The notes beneath the pieces are model-generated. The model was not told where the DNA came from and did not search any database. It saw nothing but the letters and a program-made list of their open reading frames with translations. Below, in pieces: positions 57,201 through 64,000 of a DNA stretch of 64,000 bases; the first letter of the stretch is position 1; every line of letters starts with the position of its first letter. The stretch covers positions 174,014-238,013 of the forward strand of contig NZ_JBDPLH010000007.1 of the NCBI RefSeq assembly GCF_040187885.1, written 5' to 3'. A program made the position numbers and the translations under genes. Source of the stretch: Roseateles_E cavernae (GTDB lineage Bacteria; Pseudomonadota; Gammaproteobacteria; Burkholderiales; Burkholderiaceae_C).

Positions 57201-57783
57201 CCACCACCGGCAGGCCCAGCTCGGCGGCAAAGGGCACGCTGGCCAGCACCAGCGCCTCCTGGCCGGGCAGGCCGGCGCGCTGCAGCTCGATGTAGAAACG
57301 CTGCGGAAAGATGCTTGAGAGACGCTGCGCCCAGTCCAGCGCCCGCGCCTTGTCGCCCTGCAGCAGGGCCTGGCCCAGGCCGCCATGCTGGGCGCCCGAC
57401 AGGCAGATCAGGCCCTCGCCCAGCTCCTGCAGCCATTCAAGCTTCAGGCAGGCCTGGTTGCGTATCACGTTCTGTATCCAGGCCCGCGAGAGCAGCTCGC
57501 TGAGGTTCAGATAGCCCTGCTTGTTCTGGATCAGCAGCAGCACGCGCGAGGGTTGCTTGTCCGAACCCTCGGGCTCCAGCCAGCAGTCGGCACCCAGGAT
57601 GGGCTTGACGCCCTTCTTGCGGCAGGCGTTGTAGAACTTGACGCCGCCGAACAGATTGGCCAGGTCGGTGACGGCCAGTGCCGGCTGTCCGTCCTTGGCC
57701 GCCGCCGCTGCGGCATCGTCGATTCTCAGGGTGCCGTCGACGACGGAAAACTCGGTATGGGTACGCAGATGGACGAAGGGCAT
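54277..57783 (-). CDS. dnaE: DNA polymerase III subunit alpha
   Basis: Replicative polymerase subunit. The 1168-residue length is close to E. coli DnaE (1160). Visible parts are the PHP domain (FVHLRTHTEFSVVDGTLRID, near residue 5), the palm with catalytic aspartates in MPDFDIDFCQGNRDRVIDYV, the GPGRGSGAGSLVAYVL nucleotide-binding loop, the finger region YGFNKSHAAAYS, an OB domain near IMVAGIVGDLRIINGHRGR, and the C-terminal tau-binding end. The ATG at 57783 is the family start; upstream extension overlaps the divergent isomerase gene. It converges with the repeat-protein gene with 12 bases between stops. Confidence 0.98.
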   Translation of the reverse strand: MPFVHLRTHTEFSVVDGTLRIDDAAAAAAKDGQPALAVTDLANLFGGVKFYNACRKKGVKPILGADCWLEPEGSDKQPSRVLLLIQNKQGYLNLSELLSRAWIQNVIRNQACLKLEWLQELGEGLICLSGAQHGGLGQALLQGDKARALDWAQRLSSIFPQRFYIELQRAGLPGQEALVLASVPFAAELGLPVVATHPVQFLAEEDFEAHEARVCVAEGETLANPKRIKRFLPGQYFRPQADMEALFADVPSAIANTVEIARRCSLSLVLGKPQLPDFPTPLQDDGTPMPMDIYFRAQSFDGLEHRLKQLYPDPAKRDAERPRYVERLEFELNTIIKMGFPGYFLIVGDFIQWAKNNGCPVGPGRGSGAGSLVAYVLLITDLDPLQYNLLFERFLNPERVSMPDFDIDFCQGNRDRVIDYVKDKYGRPAVSQIATFGTMAAKAALRDIGRVLGMGFGQVDSIAKLIPAPPGKTVTLALVPEKPDDKIIYARKEAPEIEEREALDEEVAGLLKLAARVEGMVRNVGMHAGGVLIAPGKITDFCPQYQQPGSTSAVSQYDKDDVEAIGLVKFDFLGLATLTIMELAKEFITTRYPQHKDFAFETIPLDDRKTYKLFSDGLTESVFQFESSGMQKMLREAKPSRLEDLIALNALYRPGPMDLIPTFVARKHGKEKVEYPHPLAEAVLAETYGIMVYQEQVMQTAQVLGGYTLGGADMLRRAMGKKKAEEMAAHRELFRKGAAEKGIDQDKADEVFDLMEKFAGYGFNKSHAAAYSLLAYHTGWLKVHFTAEFFAANMTIESDDTDKLKVLMNDAKLFGIEFEPPNVNLGVHRFEPLSERKINYSLGAIKGTGVGAIHAIVAARTEGGPFKSFFDFCARVDRKQVNKRVVEALIKAGAFDAIEPDRARLLASVALGYTYAEGLAQNVDQGGLFDFDDTHGSSTAEPPLVQAGPWSIKERLSLEKTAIGYYLSGHLFDQSGEEVRRMVKRRVADLQDSREPIMVAGIVGDLRIINGHRGRVAIFKLDDKSDAIEAVANEELINAHKELLADDELIIVQGKVQNDRFSGGLRLTVQAVWDLAGARARFGRYVYVPVKNKLPPLDEVVKQWPARQQQGEQGVVNQGLKVMTHHFLASGQAKIDLGEDSRFWPCDEALQRFAAISPEPPQIVYEVS

Positions 57784-57820
57784 GGCGGGATTGTAGAGAG
57801 CGGCGCTATGCTCGCCGCCC

Positions 57821-58741
57821 ATGCGCAAGACAACACCGCCCGCCCTGCTGCTTCTGGCTCTCGCATCCGCTGCCTGGGCCGCCGATCCGCCGCCGACAGC
57901 GGCCAGACCCAGCAGCGCCGAGATCCTGGCCCAGTCACCGGCCGGCGACTGGCGCGGCCTGGATCCCGAGAACACGGTGCTGATGGAACTGCCCCAGGGC
58001 CAGGTCCTGATCGAGCTGGCGCCCCGCTTCGCGCCCCGCCATGCGGCCAATATCCGCCAGCTGGCGCGCGGCGGCTATTACGACGGCCTGGCCGTCGTGC
58101 GCGTGCAGGACAATTTCGTCACCCAGTGGGGCGATCCGAACGGTGAGGACGAGAAGCTGGCCAAGCCGCTGGGCAAGGCCCAGGCCAAGCTGCCGGCCGA
58201 GTTCTCGGTTCCGCTCCAGGGCCTGGCGCTGACCCGGCTGCCCGATGTCGACGGCTGGGCGCCGGTAACCGGCTTTGTCGACGGCTTCCCGGTCGCCGCC
58301 GACCCGAAACAGGACCGCGCCTGGCTGGCGCACTGCTACGGCATGGTCGGCGCCGGGCGCGGCAATGCGGTCGACTCCAGCAACGGCACCGAGCTCTATG
58401 CGGTGATCGGCCATGCGCCGCGCGGGCTGGACCTGAACATCACCGTGGTCGGCCGGGTACTCAAGGGCATCGAGCTGCTCTCCAGCCTGCCGCGCGGCGG
58501 CCTGAATATGGGTTTTTACGACAAGCCCGAGCAGCGCCTGACGATACAGCGGACCCGGCTGCTGGCCGATATGCCCGAGAGCGAGCGCCCGGCCCTGCAG
58601 CTGCTGCGCACCGACAGCAAGACCTGGGGCGCGCTGCTGGACGCGCGGCGCTGGCGCAGCGGCTGGTTTGTGCACAGCCCGGGCCATATCGAGCTGTGCA
58701 GCGCCAGTGTGCCGACCCGGCCCGCGCCGCCTGTCAAATGA
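57821..58741 (+). CDS. Secreted cyclophilin-type peptidyl-prolyl isomerase
   Basis: A 306-residue periplasmic protein: signal peptide (ALLLLALASAAWAADPP), then a cyclophilin-like fold with PQGQVLIELAPRFAPRHAANIRQL, GGYYDGLAVVRVQDNFVTQWGDP, and HCYGMVGAGRGNAVDSSNGTELYAVIG. The canonical arginine/phenylalanine catalytic core is changed (VRVQDNFVTQWGDPNG), and a C-terminal extension of about 80 residues is unusual. Isomerase activity is likely but could be reduced. It is divergent from dnaE by 37 bases, so the promoters overlap. Confidence 0.85.
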   Translation: MRKTTPPALLLLALASAAWAADPPPTAARPSSAEILAQSPAGDWRGLDPENTVLMELPQGQVLIELAPRFAPRHAANIRQLARGGYYDGLAVVRVQDNFVTQWGDPNGEDEKLAKPLGKAQAKLPAEFSVPLQGLALTRLPDVDGWAPVTGFVDGFPVAADPKQDRAWLAHCYGMVGAGRGNAVDSSNGTELYAVIGHAPRGLDLNITVVGRVLKGIELLSSLPRGGLNMGFYDKPEQRLTIQRTRLLADMPESERPALQLLRTDSKTWGALLDARRWRSGWFVHSPGHIELCSASVPTRPAPPVK

Positions 58742-58781
58742 AGCCGCGGCGCGACATGCCTACAATCCCGGCCTGTCCGCC

Positions 58782-59573
58782 ATGCAAAACGCTCCGATTC
58801 TGAACATCTCGGCCTATCTTTTCGTAGGCCTGCCCGACTGCCACGCGCTGCGTGAGCGCCTCCATGAGCTGGCCCTGAGGCTGGAGCTCAAGGGCACGGT
58901 GCTGCTGGCCGAGGAAGGCATCAATCTCTTTCTCGCCGGCCCGGCCGAGGCGGTGCGCCGCTGGGTCGCGGCCCTGCACGAGGACGCCCGCTTCGCCTCG
59001 TTGAATCCGAAGGAAAGCTGGAGCGAGACCGTGCCCTTCAAGAAGCTGCTGGTCAAGGTCAAGCCCGAGATCATCCGGATGAACCATCCGACGATCCGGC
59101 CGGACCAAGCCGAGCGGGCACCGGCCCTGCCCGCTGCCACGCTGGCGCGCTGGCTGGACCAGGGCCATGACGACGCAGGCCGGCCGGTCGTGACCCTGGA
59201 CACCCGCAATGCCTTCGAGGTCGATTACGGCACGTTTGACGGCGCGATCGACTGGCGCATCCACAAGTTCAGCGAGTTCCCCGAGGCGGTGCGCCAGCAC
59301 CGCGAGGAGCTGATGGGCAAGACCGTCGTCAGCTTCTGCACCGGCGGCATCCGCTGCGAGAAGGCCGCGCTGTATCTGCAGCAGCAGGGGCTGGACGGCC
59401 CGGTCTACCAGCTTGAGGGCGGCATCCTGAAATATTTCGAGGAAACCGGCGGCCCGCACTACCACGGCAGCTGCTTTGTGTTTGACCAGCGCGAGGCGCT
59501 GGATGCCGGCCTGCATCCGGCCATCGAGATCGAGCGCCCAGCCAGCGAGGCCCATCGAGCGCCATCGCCATGA
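58782..59573 (+). CDS. trhO: tRNA uridine-34 hydroxylase (rhodanese-like TrhO)
   Basis: Oxygen-dependent enzyme that hydroxylates U34 of some tRNAs. The 263-residue protein has the family start ILNISAYLFVGLPDCHALRERL, the GTVLLAEEGINLFLAGP motif, and a rhodanese domain with active-site Cys in VSFCTGGIRCEKAALYL, followed by LEGGILKYFEE. The start at 58782 is supported by the family; the frame upstream overlaps the preceding gene. The stop overlaps the next gene by ATGA. Confidence 0.93.
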   Translation: MQNAPILNISAYLFVGLPDCHALRERLHELALRLELKGTVLLAEEGINLFLAGPAEAVRRWVAALHEDARFASLNPKESWSETVPFKKLLVKVKPEIIRMNHPTIRPDQAERAPALPAATLARWLDQGHDDAGRPVVTLDTRNAFEVDYGTFDGAIDWRIHKFSEFPEAVRQHREELMGKTVVSFCTGGIRCEKAALYLQQQGLDGPVYQLEGGILKYFEETGGPHYHGSCFVFDQREALDAGLHPAIEIERPASEAHRAPSP

Positions 59574-60538
59574 GACGTGAACGAACGGGGCCGGGCGGCT
59601 TGCTGCTGAAGCTGCTCGGCCTGGCATTGCTGGGCGCGGCGCTGATGATGGCCGCCTTCCGCGCGCCCGAGCGCTCGCTGGAGAGCCTGGTGGCGCGCTG
59701 GGCGCCGCCGCCCTCGGACTTCATCGAGCTGGGCGGCCAGCTGGTGCATCTGCGCGACGAAGGTCCCAGCGACGACCCGCAGCCCGTCGTGCTGATCCAT
59801 GGCACGGCGGCCAGCCTGCACACCTGGGAAGGCTGGGCCGCCGCGCTGAAGCCGCGGCGCCGCGTCATCAGCTTCGACCTGCCCGGTTTCGGCCTCAGCG
59901 GCGCGCAGCCGCAGGGCGACTACAGCGACGAGGCCTATATCACCTTTGTGCTGGCCCTGCTCGATCATCTGAAGCTGCCGAGCGTCGTGCTGGCCGGCAA
60001 CTCGCTGGGGGGCCAGATCGCCTGGCAGCTGGCCGCCCAGGCGCCGCAGCGGGTCGCGGCCCTGGTGCTGATCGATGCCGCCGGCCATGATTTCAAACCC
60101 GACTCGGTGCCGCTGGCCTTCCAGCTGGCGCGCCTGCCGGTGCTACGGGGCCTGGTCAGCGGCCTGCTGCCGCGCCGCCTGGTCGAAGCCAGCGTGGCCA
60201 ATCTCTACGGCGATCCGGCCAAGGTCGATACCGCCCTGGTCGACCGCTATTTCGAGCTGACCCTGCGCGAGGGCAACCGCGCAGCGCTGCTGCAGCGCAT
60301 CCAGCAGATGCGGCCGGGCCAGAACACGGCACGCCTGGCCGGGCTGAAGCAGCCGACCCTGATCCTCTGGGGCGGCCGCGACCGGCTGATCCCGCCCGCC
60401 TATGGCCAGGCCTTTGCCGACGCGATGGCCGGCAGCCGCCTGGTGGTGTTCGATGCGCTGGGCCATGTGCCGCAGGAGGAAGATCCGGCCGCCACCGTGG
60501 CCGTGATGCGGGATTTTTTACATTCGCTCAAACCCTGA
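59570..60538 (+). CDS. Alpha/beta hydrolase
   Basis: A 322-residue protein with an N-terminal hydrophobic anchor (GGLLLKLLGLALLGAALMMAAF) and an alpha/beta hydrolase fold: oxyanion motif LIHGTAASLHTWEGW, nucleophile elbow LAGNSLGGQIAW (Ser), acid in LWGGRDRLIPP and histidine in ALGHVPQEE. The substrate is unknown; membrane-anchored esterases or haloperoxidase-like hydrolases of this type are diverse. It is co-translated with trhO through a 4-base overlap. Confidence 0.87.
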   Translation: MRRERTGPGGLLLKLLGLALLGAALMMAAFRAPERSLESLVARWAPPPSDFIELGGQLVHLRDEGPSDDPQPVVLIHGTAASLHTWEGWAAALKPRRRVISFDLPGFGLSGAQPQGDYSDEAYITFVLALLDHLKLPSVVLAGNSLGGQIAWQLAAQAPQRVAALVLIDAAGHDFKPDSVPLAFQLARLPVLRGLVSGLLPRRLVEASVANLYGDPAKVDTALVDRYFELTLREGNRAALLQRIQQMRPGQNTARLAGLKQPTLILWGGRDRLIPPAYGQAFADAMAGSRLVVFDALGHVPQEEDPAATVAVMRDFLHSLKP

Positions 60539-60608
60539 TGCCTTTTGCCTCATGGGCATTGCAATATCCTCACCTTGTTTTGCCATTCGCACATTTCTTG
60601 GAGAACGC

Positions 60609-61403
60609 ATGCAACGTCGTCATCTGATCGCTCTGGCCGCCCTGGCCTGCAGCACCCTCACCGCCCTGAGCAGCCACGCCCAGGCGCCCGATTGGAAGAA
60701 GGTCCGCATCGGCGTCGAGGGTGCCTACCCTCCGTTCTCCGAGGTCGGCCCGGACGGCAAGCTCAAGGGCTTCGAAATCGACTATGCGCTGGCTCTGTGC
60801 GCCGAGATGAAGGCCGAGTGCACCCTGGTGCAGCAGGACTTCGACGGCCTGATCCCGGCCCTGCAGGCGCGCAAGATCGACGCCATCATCGCCTCGATGT
60901 CCATCACCGATGAGCGCAAGAAGGCCATCGCCTTCTCGAAGGCCTACTACAACACCCCGGCCCGCTTTGCCGCCAAGGCCGACGCCAAGCTCGACATCAG
61001 CGCCGCCGGCCTGAAGGGCAAGAAGATCGGCGTGCAGCGCGCCACCATCCACGAGAAGTTCGCCGCCGAGCAGTTCAAGCAGAGCGAGATCGTGCGCTAC
61101 GCCACCCAGGACCAGGCTTATCTGGACCTGAAGTCGGGCCGCATCGATGCCACCGTGGCCGACTCCGTCGCCATCGACACCGGCTTCCTGAAGACCGCAG
61201 GCGGCAAGGGCTATGCCTTCATCGGCCCGGCCTTCGATGACGTCAAGTACTTCGGTACCGGCTCGGGTGTGGGCATGCGCAAGGCCGACGAGAAGGCCCT
61301 GGGCAAGAAGTTCAACGATGCCATCGCCGCGCTGCGCGCCAACGGCACGTTCAAGAAGCTCAACGACAAGTACTTCGAGTACGACGTCTCGCCGAAGCAG
61401 TAA
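60609..61403 (+). CDS. Amino acid ABC transporter substrate-binding protein (basic/polar type)
   Basis: A 264-residue periplasmic receptor of the HisJ/ArgT family. Signal peptide to about residue 25 (ALACSTLTALSSHAQAP), then VRIGVEGAYPPFSEVGPDGKLKGFEIDYA, the typical start of lysine/arginine/ornithine-binding proteins, and DFDGLIPALQARKIDAIIASMSIT. GGAGA precedes the ATG. It is the first gene of an operon with two permeases, a zinc hydrolase and an ATPase. Ligand specificity within basic amino acids is not decided by sequence alone. Confidence 0.93.
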   Translation: MQRRHLIALAALACSTLTALSSHAQAPDWKKVRIGVEGAYPPFSEVGPDGKLKGFEIDYALALCAEMKAECTLVQQDFDGLIPALQARKIDAIIASMSITDERKKAIAFSKAYYNTPARFAAKADAKLDISAAGLKGKKIGVQRATIHEKFAAEQFKQSEIVRYATQDQAYLDLKSGRIDATVADSVAIDTGFLKTAGGKGYAFIGPAFDDVKYFGTGSGVGMRKADEKALGKKFNDAIAALRANGTFKKLNDKYFEYDVSPKQ

Positions 61404-61418
61404 GCCCTCAATCAACGC

Positions 61419-62111
61419 ATGTTTCTGCACGGCTTTCTGCCCAGCCTGCTGGAGGGTGCCCTGGTCACGCTGAGCGTGGCCCTGGCCTCTCTGGCCCTGG
61501 CCATGGTGCTCGGCATGGCCGGCGCCATGGCCAAGCTCTCGCGCTTCCGGGCCGCGCGCGGCGTCGCCCAGGTCTACACCACGGTGATACGCGGTGTGCC
61601 CGATCTGGTGCTGATGCTCCTGATTTTTTTCGGCGGCCAGCTGGCCGTCAACGAGATCGCGCTGGCCCTGGGGCACGAGGACTATGTCGACGTCGACCCC
61701 TATCTGGCCGGCGTGCTGACGATAGGCTTCATCTTCGGCGCCTATCTGACCGAGGCCTTCCGGGGCGCCTTCCTGGCCGTGCCACCGGGCCAGCGCGAGG
61801 CCGGCCTGGCCTACGGCATGAGCGGCTGGCAGATCGCCCGGCGCATCACCTTGCCGCAGATGTTCCGCCATGCGCTGCCGGGCCTGTCGAACAACTGGCT
61901 GGTGCTGATCAAGAGCACGGCCATCGTCTCGGTGATCGGCCTGCACGACCTGATGACCCGCGGCTCGCAGGCAGCCGGCACGACGCGCGAGCCCTTTGTG
62001 TTCTACGCGGCCGTGGCCGTGATCTACCTGGCCTTCACCAGCGTCTCCGAGCTGGTGTTCAAGCATCTGCAAAAACGCTTCTCCGTCGGCGTGCGCCAAG
62101 GACTGTTGTGA
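61419..62111 (+). CDS. Amino acid ABC transporter permease (HisQ/ArtQ type)
   Basis: A 230-residue inner-membrane protein with about five spans. The family motif for the ATPase-coupling loop is EAFRGAFLAVPPGQREAGLAYGMSGWQIARRITLPQM, here in full. The N-terminal LLEGALVTLSVALASLALAMVLG is the usual first helix of polar amino acid permeases. It starts 15 bases after the binding-protein gene and overlaps the next permease by GTGA. Confidence 0.93.
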   Translation: MFLHGFLPSLLEGALVTLSVALASLALAMVLGMAGAMAKLSRFRAARGVAQVYTTVIRGVPDLVLMLLIFFGGQLAVNEIALALGHEDYVDVDPYLAGVLTIGFIFGAYLTEAFRGAFLAVPPGQREAGLAYGMSGWQIARRITLPQMFRHALPGLSNNWLVLIKSTAIVSVIGLHDLMTRGSQAAGTTREPFVFYAAVAVIYLAFTSVSELVFKHLQKRFSVGVRQGLL

Positions 62112-62794
62112 ATCTGGACGCGATTGCCGAAAACCTGCCGCTGTACGTCAGCGGTGCCTGGACCACCCTGCAGCTGCTGCTGATCTCGCTGGTGCTGGGC
62201 CTGGCGGTAGCCATCCCCTTGGCCCTGCTGCGCTGCATGCCCTCGCGCTGGGTGTCGGGCCCGGTCTGGCTCTACACCTATTTCTTCCGCGGCACGCCGA
62301 TGCTGGTGCAGCTGTTCCTGATCTATTACGGCCTGGCGCAGTTCGAGGCGGTGCGCGAGAGCGTGGCCTGGCCCTATCTGAGCTCGGCCTGGTTCTGCGC
62401 CTGCCTGACCTTTGCGCTGAACACCTGCGCCTACACGGTCGAGATCATCGCCGGCAGCATCCGCGCGCTGCCGCACGGTGAGATCGAGGCGGCCAAGGCC
62501 CTGGGCATGAGCCGCGGCGTGATGCTGCGCCGCATCGTACTGCCCTCGGCGCTGCGCCGCGCGCTGCCGGCCTATAGCAACGAGGCCATCTTCATGCTGC
62601 ACGGCACCTCGCTGGCCAGCATCGTCACGATCACCGACCTGACCGGCGCGGCGCGCCAGCTCAACTCCACCTACTACCTGCCCTTCGAAGCCTTCATCAC
62701 GGCGGCGCTGTTCTATTTTGTGCTGACCCTGGCCCTGGTGGGCCTGTTCCACAAGGCCGAAGCCCGCTGGCTCAAGCCCTTGATGCCCAGATGA
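62108..62794 (+). CDS. Amino acid ABC transporter permease (HisM type)
   Basis: A 228-residue partner permease with about five spans and the coupling loop EIIAGSIRALPHGEIEAAKALGMSRGVMLRRIVLPSALR. FRGTPMLVQLFLIYYGLAQF is the diagnostic motif of this class. The start codon is GTG at 62108 in a GTGA overlap with the previous stop, so translation is coupled. It forms the membrane pore with the preceding permease. Confidence 0.93.
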   Translation: MNLDAIAENLPLYVSGAWTTLQLLLISLVLGLAVAIPLALLRCMPSRWVSGPVWLYTYFFRGTPMLVQLFLIYYGLAQFEAVRESVAWPYLSSAWFCACLTFALNTCAYTVEIIAGSIRALPHGEIEAAKALGMSRGVMLRRIVLPSALRRALPAYSNEAIFMLHGTSLASIVTITDLTGAARQLNSTYYLPFEAFITAALFYFVLTLALVGLFHKAEARWLKPLMPR

Positions 62795-62810
62795 TGCCGC
62801 GCTGATTCCC

Positions 62811-63926
62811 ATGCACACCTCCCGCCACCCCCTGCTCTCGCCCGCCCCAGGCACCCAGCGAGAGCTGATCTCGCTGCACTATGGCCGTGCCGGTGCCCAG
62901 AAGGCCTATATCCAGGCCTCGCTGCATGCCGACGAGCTGCCCGGCATGCTGGTGGCCCACCATCTGCGCCAGCAGCTCGATGCGCTGGAAGCCTCCGGCC
63001 GCATCGCCGGCGAGATCATCCTGGTGCCGATGGCCAACCCGATCGGCCTGTCGCAATTCCTGCTGCACGGCCATCTGGGCCGCTTCGAGCTGAACTCGGG
63101 CGAGAACTTCAACCGCCACTACCCCGACCAGATCGCCAATGTGGCGGCCGCCGTCGAGAGCGAGTTGGGCGACGACGCGGCGCGCAATGTGCGGCTGCTG
63201 CGCCTGGCGCTGCGGGAGGCGGTGCTACAGACCCCGGTGGATACCGAGCTGCAGTCGCTGCGCCGCACGCTGATGAGCCTGTCCTGCGATGCCGACATCG
63301 TGCTGGACCTGCACTGCGATGCCGAGGCCGTGCTGCACCTCTATACCGAGACGCCCTGCTGGCCCGAGTGCGAGGTGCTGGCGCGCTTTCTGGGCGCCCG
63401 CCTGACGCTGCTGGCCCAGGACTCCGGCGACCGGCCCTTCGACGAGATCTGCTCCCAGCCCTGGTGGCGCTGGGCCGAGCAGTTCAAGCACCGTTTCCCG
63501 ATTCCGCAAGCCTGCCTGTCGGTCACGGTGGAGCTGCGCGGCCAGGCCGATGTCGACCACGCGCTGGCCCGCCGCGACGCGCAGCACATCATCGATTTCC
63601 TGACCCATCGCGGCCTGATCTCGGGCCAGGCGCCGGCGCTGCCGGCCGCCGTCGGCGATGCCCGGCCGCTGGCCGGCAGCATCCCGGTCAAGAGTCCCTC
63701 GGCCGGCGTGCTGACCTTTTTGCGCGATGCCGGCGCAATGCTCAGGGCCGGTGAGGTGCTGGCCCATGTGATCGATCCCCTCAGCAACCAGGTGAGCGAG
63801 CTGACCAGCCCGGTCGATGGCCTGCTGTTCGCGCGCGAGTCGGTGCGCTTCGCCCATGCCGGCATGAAGGTGGCCAAGGTGGCCGGTCTGACCGCACTGC
63901 GCACCGGTAAGTTGTTGGGTGATTGA
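62811..63926 (+). CDS. AstE/aspartoacylase-family zinc hydrolase
   Basis: A 371-residue M14-like metallo-hydrolase. The zinc site is visible as HADELPGM (His and Glu) and the later LDLHCD (His), and the C-terminal beta domain (about 280-371) is typical of succinylglutamate desuccinylase and aspartoacylase relatives. It carries no signal peptide. Being placed between the permease and ATPase genes of a basic amino acid importer, it probably de-acylates an imported N-acyl amino acid or related compound; the substrate is inferred. RBS is weak. Confidence 0.85.
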   Translation: MHTSRHPLLSPAPGTQRELISLHYGRAGAQKAYIQASLHADELPGMLVAHHLRQQLDALEASGRIAGEIILVPMANPIGLSQFLLHGHLGRFELNSGENFNRHYPDQIANVAAAVESELGDDAARNVRLLRLALREAVLQTPVDTELQSLRRTLMSLSCDADIVLDLHCDAEAVLHLYTETPCWPECEVLARFLGARLTLLAQDSGDRPFDEICSQPWWRWAEQFKHRFPIPQACLSVTVELRGQADVDHALARRDAQHIIDFLTHRGLISGQAPALPAAVGDARPLAGSIPVKSPSAGVLTFLRDAGAMLRAGEVLAHVIDPLSNQVSELTSPVDGLLFARESVRFAHAGMKVAKVAGLTALRTGKLLGD

Positions 63927-63933
63927 GAGAAAA

Positions 63934-64000
63934 ATGTCCGAAGCAAGCCTTGTCATTGAAAACCTGCACAAACGCTATGGCGAACGCGAGGTGCTGAAGG
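63934..64000 (+). CDS. Amino acid ABC transporter ATP-binding protein, N-terminal fragment
   Basis: Only the first 22 codons lie in the window (MSEASLVIENLHKRYGEREV...). The opening E-N-L-H-K-R-Y-G followed by an EVLK strand is that of HisP/GlnQ-type ATPases. It starts seven bases after the preceding stop, with a GAGA track upstream, and completes the transporter operon that begins at 60609. Confidence 0.85.
   Translation, partial: MSEASLVIENLHKRYGEREVLK

Noticed and set aside
54406..57318. A 970-codon frame antisense to dnaE
   Set aside because: dnaE on the opposite strand is unambiguous; this is a GC-codon shadow.

Overview
The window is one contiguous stretch of a GC-rich betaproteobacterial chromosome. 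Gene order and content point to the Burkholderiales, most likely the Roseateles/Mitsuaria/Paucibacter/Rubrivivax group; the genus is inference. Supporting points are the block gyrA - DUF2059 - serC - pheA - tyrA - aroA/cmk - rpsA - ihfB - lapA - lapB, the fusion of aroA with cytidylate kinase, an OmpA that has only a short N-terminal segment in place of a beta-barrel, and a one-piece tmRNA encoding the tag ANDSTFALAA. Coding density is very high and many neighbours overlap by 4 bases (ATGA).

Layout. 1-4 kb: end of an MFS transporter, a 40-residue membrane peptide, a methyltransferase, dapA, bamC and a metallo-hydrolase. 4-9 kb: a small alanine-rich lipoprotein, a RoxA-type ribosomal oxygenase, an FKBP isomerase, dut, coaBC and trmB. 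9-17.2 kb: one minus-strand operon that imports nucleosides (BMP-type ABC transporter) and degrades them (cdd, purine nucleoside phosphorylase, deoC, deoA), preceded by two small palindromes that look like LacI-type operators. 17.3-22.3 kb: an EAL/GAF phosphodiesterase, a MocR-type regulator, a truncated acyl-CoA-dehydrogenase-like gene and an orphan ccoG. 22.7-25.3 kb: ssrA (tmRNA), gph, ubiG and ompA. 25.5-37.8 kb: the gyrA to lapB block, which joins DNA topology, serine and aromatic amino acid synthesis, translation and LPS quality control. 37.8-45 kb: a translationally coupled glycan cluster (five predicted glycosyltransferases, UDP-galactopyranose mutase, an MsbA-like exporter). 45-48.2 kb: a ComEA-like protein, a Tat-type lipoprotein dioxygenase and a two-component system whose sensor has a polyproline periplasmic loop. 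48.2-49.5 kb: a patatin-like phospholipase.

The most unusual item is the gene at 49717-54264. It encodes a 1515-residue protein of which 1363 residues are an almost uninterrupted array of about 170 octapeptides with consensus L-S/G-x-x-Q-L/I-x-A, followed by a proline-rich tail. I know of no function for this array. It sits between the patatin gene and dnaE.

57.8-64 kb: a secreted cyclophilin-like isomerase, the tRNA hydroxylase trhO, an alpha/beta hydrolase, and a basic/polar amino acid ABC transporter operon that contains an AstE/aspartoacylase-like zinc hydrolase and runs off the right edge. No CRISPR array, insertion sequence, tRNA or rRNA gene was found.
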